Source of the DNA: Symsagittifera roscoffensis
Lineage: Eukaryota; Xenacoelomorpha; Acoela; Convolutidae
Reading direction: 5' to 3'
Assembly (NCBI RefSeq): GCF_963678635.1
Contig: NC_087066.1
Coordinates: forward strand, 17,793,275-17,857,274
Length of the DNA stretch: 64,000 bases
Both the position numbers and the translations under genes were made by a program. Positions 1-9,038 of the stretch are shown here, piece by piece (position 1 is the first letter of the stretch; every line of letters begins with the position of its first letter). The notes under the pieces were generated by a model. That model saw nothing but the letters and a program-made list of their open reading frames with translations, was not told where the DNA came from and ran no database searches.

Positions 1-732
1 AGTGATGGCCATGCTCAATCGGTTCCGTAGCCAGCTTGTTGTGATAGGGCGTGGAATGTCGAGTTTTTCTGATAGTAGGGTGGCAAGTCGTTTTACTAGT
101 GCTTGTGTGGCGGGAGCCTGACCCCCCGAGGTGGATAAGACTATTGGGCAGAACGACGCACCTTCAATTTCGAGCACTCGCGATTTGTAATTCCTCCTTT
201 TTTCTGTCTCATGACGTCGGTATGTCTGTTGAATTGGTCCACTGTTGGTTTTACAGAGTGGACTGAATACTCGAACGTCAAACAGAGTTTTCTCAAATCT
301 ACCTCCCCAAACACCACTTGCACTGATGTCCAATCTTGCGCCAGCTTGAGAATTTGAACCTGGTGTTAGAGTCCGGTCTACTTCTTGCAGCTGAGGTTCA
401 AGTGCTACATCGTGGCAAACTTGTGACAGAACATTTGCAAACAAATCACGTATTTCGTTGTGGCGAACTATTGGGAAGCCGCCCTTTGAGCAGCTCAACG
501 CATGTTCAACGTTAAAATCTTTGGAACAGGCACATTTGACAGGCATGGGATCGGGAGTCAGGCCGTATCTCAGACATAACGCATCACGAAAATTTGACTT
601 AGTTAGTGAGAAACCTTCAGTTTCAATCGGTAACATCGTTAACCATGCAGAAGCCCCTCGTTCACTTGCTAGCAGTACCATTCTTTTGAGATCATTCGAG
701 CATTCATCAAGAACTTCGGTCAAACGTTGCTT
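1..732 (-). pseudogene. Retroelement C-terminal Cys/His cluster and nuclease-like domain
   Basis: Directly after the TGA at 733-735, the minus strand is open in the same frame for 244 codons to position 1. It contains CACSKDFNVEHALSC followed by KGGFPIVRHNEIRD, a Cys/His cluster of zinc-knuckle type. Further on come ARLDIS, LFDVRVF and RRHETEKRRNY. The order of conserved Asp-containing strands with a downstream basic stretch suggests a PD-(D/E)XK-type endonuclease as in other retroelements with C-terminal nucleases. That domain assignment is inference; the open frame and motifs are directly visible. Confidence 0.65.
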
Positions 733-1590
733 TCATTCTGCTCGATTGCTCTTGTACACTTGATTTTTTCTTCTTTGCTGTAGGCTGAAGATACTTTCCA
801 TGAGTTCAAAGCTTCCAGAAACAACAGACTCGATTAGAGGTTCACTGATGTAGAGTGACTTTTCAAGAAAACTCTGACGAGTCAGATCAATAATACCAAG
901 GCCTCCTTCTCTACAAGGTAACTTCGCTACTCTCATCAATTCGTCAGATATAGCTCGACCAAAAATGTTGGGCAATAAGGTATCCTCTATGAATGTTTGT
1001 ATTGGCTGAACTAACTCGATGATGTCAGGTGTGGTTCTGAGTAAGAAAGTGTACTTGCTTTGCAAGCCATGGGTCAGACAAGATAGTGCGGCCTGTGGCT
1101 CCGTTTTTGCAATGTCGCTAAGCGTCTGTAGCTCAGCAAGCCATTCTTCCACCAAACCTGATACGTATTGTTCAACAAACTTCTGGCTTCCAACAACCGA
1201 TCCAAGAACTCGCTGTCCTTCCGTGAGAACTTCTACGCTCGATTTCTTGAATATCTCCCTGGCTTTTTCCTCAAACTCTGGTTTGACAAGAACTTTAGTT
1301 TTCTTCTCATTCGGATAGTACCCAAAGCTCGGTCCGAATGTAGAGATTTTGTCCCACCATATCTTGAGGGCGTCTATGTCTCCTATCCCGGTTGCATCGT
1401 CAGCAATCCAAACTTGCTTGCACCCAGGTGTTTCTGTGGCATTGATAATGGGCATTGCTGAAACTCCAAAAAAAGGCATAGCTAACGGGTCACCTTGTGT
1501 GGTTCCTTCTTCTGACTGAATGGTATCACCAGAAAGATAGAGTTGAGAAGGCTCTCGATAAAAGTGCAAATTTTGGAAAATCCAGGGCAC
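733..1590 (-). pseudogene. Reverse transcriptase, palm motifs B and C plus thumb
   Basis: This frame takes over from the upstream RT segment after a frameshift. It has motif B as EGTTQGDPLAM and motif C as WIADDATG, giving the ADD form of the catalytic aspartate pair. Downstream residues such as WWDKISTFGPSFGYYPNEKKT fit the RT thumb side. The frame stops at TGA 733-735, yet the same frame continues for another 244 codons to the window edge, so this stop is a lesion inside the polyprotein. The element cannot make a complete enzyme without suppression of three lesions. Confidence 0.85.
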
Positions 1591-2420
1591 AGTACTTGAA
1601 TGTTTCTCAGGGCTGTTTGTCTGTTGAGTTCATTGAACGCATTCTCGGCATCCACTAATAGCAATCCTTCGCACTCATGGTCCGTAAACATTTTTCTGAT
1701 CGCGTGAATAGCGGCTTCACATCCAGCTTCATGGCCTGCAGAAAGTTGTTTGTTACCGGCAACTTCACGGATATATGGTTTCAAAACCGATAGAGCAGCT
1801 TTACCAATTAGTCTTCGTAAAACTTCAGTTATGCCAATTGGTCTGATGCCTGGCATCTTGTCCAGTGGTATTAACCTACTATCACGGAGATTGTTTATGT
1901 AATCAGGGGCAACGTGCTGTGTGCACAACTTTCTCGCTACCCCGGCCACAGACTGGCAGAGCGTATTTGACGCTTGTTTGTGTTCTATCAAAAACCTTTT
2001 CCATTGGACTGCGTCAGTTGCGGATGGCCCAGCTGCTCCTCTGAGTTGCATCGCGGATTTTCTTATAAGACCTCCAGTTATTCTGTCAAATAGCACGGGA
2101 TGAAAGATATGTTCGTCTTCGCAATTGTCGATTACAGCTTCTGACTGAATGGTGCGTTGTCTTGGATGCAAATCTAGTAGATGTTCTTTCACAGTTTTCT
2201 TTTTATTTTTGTTCACAACCTCTTCTTGTAACTGCAATACACCTCCGCCCGGATCTCCCGATAAATTTGCTATGGCGGCGCCAACTTTTCCTCGTTTCAT
2301 ATTGTTTGCGAACGTTTTAGCGACACTTTGATTTCCGCGCTTCTTTTGTTTTTTCAATAGCGCTTTTTGTATAGCTGAACACTCAAGTAGCAGTTCTTCA
2401 ATTTCATCTTTATCCCACAA
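1482..2420 (-). pseudogene. Reverse transcriptase, fingers and palm (first part)
   Basis: This segment continues the frame of the PHD-containing ORF after its TAG. It carries the RT signature PGIRPIGITEVLRRLIGKA, the segment SAGHEAGCEAAIHAI, and palm motif A as LLLVDAENAFNE, in which the aspartate is the expected catalytic residue. The reading frame is lost near 1585: the last residues before 1482 are out of frame, and the real continuation is in the next ORF. The first codon shown is TTG directly after the stop, so no independent start is implied. Confidence 0.8.
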
Positions 2421-2432
2421 GACAAGACGTCT

Positions 2433-3227
2433 CTAAAGATTTTTGATATCTGCCCTTTGGTTTGACTTGTCGGACATTTGCAACAACAGTGGAGCCATTA
2501 TCATTGCCGCATTCAGCGAATATTCGGAATTCGAGCCATTTTCTGCAAATGAGTCTAGTAACTTACTCATTTTTTTGAGGAAGTCGGTGGCTGCGTTGCA
2601 TCTGGGGAGGTAAAACAAATTGGGCTGCCAGTCGGCGCATGTTTGGTAGGCCCTGCGAAAAACCTCTACAGCTTGTTCATGACTTAAAATTCCAAATCTC
2701 GAAGTTTTATTTGTTTTCTCGTAGTCGGGCAGTGGACGAATCAACAGTGTACCTTGTTTTGGGGGTCGTAAAACGCTTGCTGACGCTTCGATATTCATAC
2801 GAATTGAAGTTTCATTCAGCGTTAAACGGTCCATGAACTGTGATAAGCCTGTGGTTTGTGATAAGCCTGTGGTTTGTTGGCTGCCAACTTCCAGAATTTT
2901 GCAGTGTTGACACAAAAAGCCATCTTCCCAGGCTTTGGACGACGAAAGACCGCTACATCGGACGTGTACATACCCACAATTTCCACACCACACGCCACCA
3001 CCTCTGAGATGTGTCTTGCATTGACTGCAGTACGCCTGCGTACTCTCCTCTTCTGTCTCCATTCCCTCTGTCGACGGATCTCCTCTTCTCGTCGTCGATG
3101 AGGATCCACCTGTCTTCTTCGGCATCACCCGTTGGCGGGTCCACCCAGCACCCGTTGGCGGGCCCACCCAGTACCCTTTGGCGGGTCCACCCAGAGAGGT
3201 AGAGTGGATATAGTCTGAGAAGCCCAA
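2433..3227 (-). pseudogene. Retroelement N-terminal part with PHD finger
   Basis: This is a 264-residue open frame from an ATG. It contains a Cys4-His-Cys3 zinc-binding cluster: C67, C70, C81, C84, H88, C91, C106 and C109. That spacing fits a PHD finger, a fold that usually reads histone tails, so a chromatin-targeting role for the element is an inference. The N-terminal 35 residues are encoded by a 23-bp minisatellite and are Gly/Pro-rich. An 18-bp duplication near 2840-2876 repeats the peptide TTGLSQ. The frame ends at TAG 2433-2435, but the same frame continues open into the reverse transcriptase, so the stop is probably a mutation or a readthrough site rather than the true end. Confidence 0.7.
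3126..3194. repeat. 23-bp minisatellite, three units
   Basis: Three head-to-tail 23-bp units are built on the core TTGGCGGGTCCACCCAG, with one or a few substitutions between them. They lie inside the 5' end of the retroelement ORF and encode its Gly/Pro-rich N-terminus. Confidence 0.9.
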
Positions 3228-3315
3228 AAGTCCGGAGTATCAACCGCGAGTGAACTTTAGCCCAGAGCGAGGGGTTAAACAAACAACCAAACTACTCCTG
3301 TTCTTTGTCGTCGTC

Positions 3316-3384
3316 TGGGTCCGCCTCGCGTCGTCGCCTGGGTTCGTCTCGGGTCGTCGCCTGGGCCGGTCTCGCGCCGTCGTA
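3316..3384. repeat. Second 23-bp minisatellite, CG-rich, three units
   Basis: Three 23-bp units have the consensus TGGGTYCGYCTCGSGTCGTC plus three bases. They lie just upstream of the retroelement ORF on its strand. The period equals that of the 3126-3194 repeat, but the sequence is different and much richer in CpG than the neighbourhood. This may be part of the element's promoter region. Confidence 0.85.
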
Positions 3385-3795
3385 GGTGTGTGTTGGATGT
3401 TTTTACTGGAGGTCGAGCACGCGCTGCAGGTTTTCATCGATCATATCCAACATGAAACTATTTAATAAGTTTATCACAACAATTAGGATTGGATAACTTG
3501 GATAGAAGTAAAGAGAGTCACATGGTTGGGAATCATGCCAAACAGATTCAGAAAAAACCAACACCGGCACAGAATAAACCGGAAATAAAAGACTCAAAAA
3601 AGAGAATAAATAAAGAGATTACGTAATAAATTTCAGGCAAAATGTTTGAAATTGTTACATAATAGTTGTTACATAATTTCAGTAATATTTGTAAAGTTTT
3701 GATTGGTTGAATGTTTAAAATTTTGAAATGATGATGTGTAGGACACTTTTTATGATCTTTGATTGTTTTTTACAGATAGTTTAGAATTTTTAAAA
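3385..3795. other. Stretch without recognised gene
   Basis: AT-rich sequence between the retroelement and the hammerhead-like motifs. I see no gene here. Confidence 0.6.
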
Positions 3796-4045
3796 CCTGA
3801 AGATGCACAAAAATGTGCGAAAACGTTTGCTTGAAATTACAATAATAAAGCCTTCTCAAAGTAATTTATTATGTAATTACATTGTTTAAATTTGATTGGT
3901 CAAAAAGTTTTAAAGCATCTATAGACATGTTTCTCATTTTCCAGATCTGTGATCGTTTTGTAAATATTGTAAAACTTTTAATCCTGATGATGCACAAAAT
4001 GTGCGAAAACGTTTGAAATAACATTTTAAATTTCTTATAAATAAA
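3660..4045 (+). repeat. Two diverged copies of a repeat with a hammerhead-core-like motif
   Basis: Two copies about 186 bp apart share a TTTGATTGGT-like start and end in a compact motif: CCTGAAGATGCAC at 3796 and CCTGATGATGCAC at 3983. In both, CTGANGA is followed by a five-base-pair hairpin (GCACA with TGTGC), then GAAA, then the palindrome AAACGTTT. Each is followed by an AATAAA-type signal. CUGANGA, stem II and GAAA form the conserved core of hammerhead ribozymes, known from Penelope-like elements and retrozymes. I could not find a convincing stem I, so catalytic function is unproven. Confidence 0.4.
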
Positions 4046-6645
4046 GAGACCTGAGATGAGACTACGGGTCTTTCATAAAACTTATAAAAAGCTGCGCTGT
4101 TGTTCCCTTGGCTCTATGAATAAAAACGTCTTCGAAAGTAGTTTCATCATCAAAAGGGCCGAGTACATAGTCAGCGTTCGCAACCTGTTTTGCAAGGGAG
4201 ATTCTCTGCTTAAAAAACTACCTGCCCTGGTTTCCTCGGTACACGTGCTCAAGTTCTTACAAAGTTTATTCAGAAAAATCTCAGAGCTGAAGCCAGTGGC
4301 ATACTGAACTTCAAAAGCCATTGGTTGAAAAATATATTCATTATTAATTAAATCGCTACATTTGTCAGTCTTTCGATCTTCCGCCTCAGCCGTTCCGGGG
4401 GTAACAAACCGAGCCTGTGCTTATTCTACTAGGGGCTAGGGAGTCCATACAGTTACATCCCACAAGAGCTGCCTACCATCACTCAGAGACGAGCGTCAAA
4501 CCATCTGGTCGCTTCTGATCTGTCATGTGGAGGTGTCGTGGCTTTGAAACAGAAAAGTGTAAGTAGAATCGAGCCCTTGCTTTATTAGGACATTCAAATT
4601 TGAATTACTAAGGAATCTCCATGCAATTTGATGCAAAATTGGCAATGTTATCCAGCTTCGGTTGCATCTTTTTTGCAAACGCAATATAGTTTTCCACAAA
4701 TTTTTGAACCTAAGCGGAGTCCAAAAGCAATTCTAAGCAGCCGATTTGACAATTTCAATCTTAGAATTTTACGCGGTATGATATTCAACCATTGCGATCC
4801 GAACTTATCCTTGTGAGCATTGAAAATGTTTTACATCAGTATGTCCTGTATGAAAAACATCTGAAAAATTTCCTTATCAAAAATGGGCTCTGTCCAATGT
4901 TTTTGAATTTCGATTACAGAGCTACCGGAGCTACTTCAAATTCTGCCGAATCAAACCCAAGTTCTAGCATATCGTTATATTTTCCATTCTCGTGCTCCAA
5001 ACCCAAAATTTCAACGAAAGTAGCTTTCACTCCTACTGCTGAAGCTAAAAAAAAAACGGGTAAATGTGACAATGGACCAGACTGGTCAAAACGCAATTTC
5101 GCATTCGAATTTTTATTGCAACATCTAACCTAGAAGATTGATTGTTTTTGTGAATTAGGGAAGTTAATTGAACGGTCAGACAAACCGGGAACGGTCAGTT
5201 TTGACTGACAAGCTAATTTTTAATTTTTCGATTTGGACGTGAAAGACACGTAACCTTTTTTTTTTTTATTTCGCACACAATGAAACTGCGAAATCAGAAG
5301 GAGAGAATTCTCAAGGACAAGAACAATGGAGAAACGACAGAGGATTGAGATTGTGATTAGAAATTGTCAGAAACCACTCCGGGTTGTAACGATTGTGCCG
5401 CTACAATCGTTACTGAGCAGTTCACGAGAACTAGGAAGGGTGTTGAGACGACATGTCCAGCCTTCCGAGAAGAAATAGGAGAAGTCGGGCCCAGAACTCA
5501 AGTTGTTATATATAAACTTTTAGCTTACTGGTCATGTCCTGAGTCGAATATAATTAACATCCAAATTCGTTTTCAGATCATGAGAAGCTAGGAGTTAACG
5601 GAAAGGGTTGATCCATCTTCGATGGAGATGATGATTTTTATCTATGGAATAAAATTAATAGTAAAATAATAAATAAGCAGTAGCCCTGTTTTGAGGAGTG
5701 ATTTTGTGGTCTGGGGATACTGAGACCCAGCCATGAGCTCACTATTTTTGCATGTAATTAAGTTAAATAGAGCGTTCTGATCGAAGACGGAAATAGTAAC
5801 GTTTTTGTTTGTCGACCCGATGTTGGGAAGACCACCAAATGAACTGGCTTTGGCAGAGACGGTGAAAAGCATATAGAGCTGTGTTTAGACGCTAGCCAGT
5901 CATTTTAGAACTTAGCTTTATTTTCCGTCGATATGTACATGTGGGCGAATGTTACACAAAGCTTTTCAAAACTCGCTACAACGAATCAGACACATGCACT
6001 TGGCGCATTTTATGCGAATGCAACAACTGTAGAGACCTGAAGAAACTTAAACTTATAACTGAAAACTAAATTTTGAACAGTGCAATGACTGGGTTTTATG
6101 CGAACCCTTGGATTATGTTCCTAAATCCTTTGTTATTATGATTATTATTATAGATGTTTTATGGCGCTTCGGGGTGTTATTCTTTTTAACATCATGACCA
6201 GCAGAACTGTTAATGAGCACTCCTCGCCGAGCGGATGCTCATAACAAGGCCCTAACTATTGGGCGGAAGGGTAATTCGGAACGCGGAAGCCTTCCGGATT
6301 CCCGTGAATAGCTTTTTAACCTACTTAAGACCGAAAATTCACGTTTCAGGAAGGGTGGGGGGATTGGCTGTCCCGTCGTTCCCTGAGAGGTTTGTGACCA
6401 AAACACTTAACAATATACAGGAAATCAAACAAAAAGTAGTATAGTACCTAAAAAAAAAACAAAAAACAAATAAGTAACCGAAAAAACCAAAAAAAGTAAA
6501 AAAAAAAAAAAAGTAAAAAATCAGTAGAAATCATCCCCCCAGACGAGATGTGATCCAACCCTCCCGTTTGTTGTTGTTAGATATATCAACCAGGATCGTT
6601 ACGATCAGAATTGTGGCACGGTTCTGGTGCCTGTACGGGTTGTTT
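4046..6645. other. 2.6 kb without recognised gene
   Basis: Only short spurious ORFs occur here. One small perfect hairpin stands at 5386-5413 (11-bp arms GTAACGATTGT, six-base loop). An A-rich tract at 6448-6525 may be an old retroposon tail. The motif GGAAGGG near 6267 resembles the minisatellite further right. Confidence 0.6.
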
Positions 6646-9038
6646 GAGTATTTAAGCACGTTAATGCTAATTTGCGCTCAATCTGGAAGGGTCTCGGGAT
6701 TAGAGAAGGAGTCTGATCCGGCAAGCAGTGCAAGGAGCGACAAGAAGGGCCTCAAGGACAACAGCAATCGGTTCCTGGGTATCGTTAACAAGTTTTGTAT
6801 CACTTTTGGTACAAAAAGTAGGATATTAATCTGTGGGGGGCTCGACAGTGACTGCACTGTAGTGACCCATCACCGAACTGCGAGTTTCCGAGTTAAGCAC
6901 CTTAGGAGGGGTATAACATTACCAGTATTACTATTTATACAGCCTATATTAATACTCTTAAGCCGTTTTTCAGTGAAAAACACAGTAAGCAGACCGGTTT
7001 TTGGGGTCTAAATAGCGATAGTTTGACCCCCACAAGTCGCAATTTTTGAGATATCAATTTTTTTTGAAAAGGGTAAAAACGCAAAACTACATCGTGACCG
7101 TACTAGTTCAATAGCTAGAACCGGTGAGTTTAGTTAGGAAGTGGTTGGAACTAATTGGGTAACAAAAACCGAATTTTTTTGATTTTTCAAAAAACGAAAC
7201 GCTACAAAATAATTTTTTTTTTAATTTTTGAGTTAGGACAGTAAAAATTGTTGTCTGGACAACGTTCGCTAGTAAATCGACAGGTTTTAAAACCCGTTTG
7301 CCGATAACCTTCCGGGTTACAGAGAAATCGATAGGCCCTTCACGTTTTGTATTTTTTTTGGAAAGCCCTTATACCCCTACCAAAGGGTAGTAACGGTTGA
7401 AAAAGGCAAGTGTGCGCTGTTTTAGACAAAAAGGGAGGGCTAAGGAACCCAGAAAATCAAAGTCGAGTCAAAACAAGGCTAATTACAAGACCCTTCACAG
7501 TTGAGTAGAATAGCAAAATAAGAGGCTTAGCTTCGATCCGGAAGGGTCTAGAGACGGAAAATACACCCTTCCTAGTTAGTTCCTACACTATAATAGCATC
7601 GGAGAACGTATCCGGAATGGTTTCGGGTGAAAATTTTAAAAGTCCCGGAAGCGCTATTTTTACAAACTCGGAGTGGCCCCAATCCGGAAGGGTCCCAATT
7701 TTTGCCAATCCGGAGGGGTCCTATTTTGCCAATCCGGAAGGGTCCTTTTTTGCCAATCCGGAGGGGTCCTATTTTTGCCAATCCGGAGGGGTCTCAACTT
7801 TGCCAATCCGGAAGGGTCCTATTTTTGCCAATCCGGAGGGGTCTCACTGTTGCCAATCCGGAAGGGTCCTAATTTTGCCAATCCGGAGGGGTCCTGTTAT
7901 TGCCAATCCGGAAGGGTCCTAATTTTGCCAAACCGGAAGGGTCGTATTATTGCCAATCCGGATGGGTCCGATTTTCGCCAACCCGGAAGGGTCCTAATTT
8001 TGCCATTCCGGAAGGGTCCTGTTTTTGCCAATCCGGAAATGTCCTATTTTTTGCCAATGCGGAGGGGTCCTGCTTTTGCCAATCCGGAAGGGTCCTATTT
8101 TTGCCAATCCGGATGGGTCCTAATTTTGCAAATCCGGAAAGGTACTAATTTTTGTCAAAACTTAAGCAGACAAAAGAAAAGTAAATAGTAAAGAACATTA
8201 GGTTATTAAGTGTCAGGCTAGAAACCAGTGACTGCACTGGTAACTTGCCTTTTATAGAAGAGTAGACTAAAACAAAACAGGTCTAAACCCGGATATTCGC
8301 GACACTAAGTCTAACTTTAACAAGAGTTTGTCACTGATTTGTGTGGGTTGAAACCAAATTGGTTTTCGGAAAAGTGATTCCCTTGAGGATTTTAGTAGGT
8401 CTAGCTCGGGCAATCCGAAGGCAGATTGGTAGCACAGGACTCGGTGGGTGCAATAGAGGCCCACTTGAGAAAATTACTGCCTTCAAGATTTGTCTGTTTG
8501 GTGCAGCACCAAACAGGGAAAACTTTTTCTTTAGAAACAAGTTTGACTTTTACATTGCGACTGAATAAAGTACAAAATACATATGTTTTTCATTGAAATT
8601 TTTATATTTTCCTTCAATTTTGGTTTTACATCAATAATATCTGTTCTTGATTGGGTTGTGAGATCACTTTCTTTTATAAATTTCGATATGATCAGACTGT
8701 GCTAGCTTCATATTTTACAACTAATAATCAATTTTTTGTAAATAAATTGTATACACGCTGCAGTGTGATAACATAGGAGGTTTGTGGTCACTATTTAAGT
8801 GAAATTTTTGGAATTTATTGTGATGTGTTATTATTATCAGTAGTCAAACAATAAGGACACTAGCAATCGAACTGAGTGTATAGGCAGTAAGAAGTGATAA
8901 AATGAAAATGAGTCTAGACAAGTCAAGGATACTCAAACTAAGTGATAGCTCTAGGAACTAAATACCAGAGAAACATAGAAAGGCAATGAGCGATCCTTTT
9001 GTGGAAAGGATCACACGAACACGGACCGACAAAGGGAG
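6646..9038 (+). repeat. 2.4-kb tandem unit, copy 1
   Basis: This unit begins at GAGTATTTAAGCACG and is repeated almost exactly from 9039. It contains a GACAGTGACTGCACTG-type hairpin, a sequence resembling part of 5S rRNA (ACCGAACTGC...CCGAGTTAAGCAC near 6872-6902), a 19-unit 25-bp minisatellite, and a perfect 11-bp-arm hairpin at 8494-8516. No coding frame of interest is present. Together with copy 2 it abuts a gypsy gag region. It may be a long LTR, or a repeated 5' promoter monomer of that element. Confidence 0.9.
7680..8157 (+). repeat. 25-bp minisatellite, about 19 units
   Basis: The consensus unit is CCAATCCGGAAGGGTCCTAA plus TTTTG. Each unit carries TCCGGA, a palindrome, and either AAGGG or AGGGG after it. 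The period is mostly 25, with units of 24 and 26. Because 25 is not a multiple of three, the stop-free frames seen here cycle through three peptide repeats and are not evidence of a protein. Confidence 0.95.

Larger units (their letters stand above)
1..3227 (-). mobile_element. Degenerate PHD-finger/RT/nuclease retroelement, truncated by window edge
   Basis: Read on the minus strand this is one retroelement polyprotein: PHD finger, reverse transcriptase, a Cys/His cluster and a nuclease-like C-terminus. Three lesions break the reading frame: an in-frame TAG at 2433-2435, a frameshift near 1585, and an in-frame TGA at 733-735. The frame before the TAG and the frame after it are the same, and so are the frames either side of the TGA, so these are point lesions in a once-continuous ORF. 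No LTRs are visible. The 3' end lies outside the window. The RT has the order of palm motifs expected of non-LTR elements, but I cannot place it in a named clade by eye. Confidence 0.8.

Noticed and set aside
458-1461. Plus-strand ORFs at the window start
   Set aside because: They are shadows of the minus-strand retroelement, whose motifs are clear.
7680-8157. CRISPR-like array
   Set aside because: Units are contiguous with no unique spacers, and the genome is eukaryotic.
7627-8188. Several overlapping frames repeating peptides such as FANPEGS and LPIRKGP
   Set aside because: A 25-bp repeat without stops opens all three frames in turn; there is no preferred frame.
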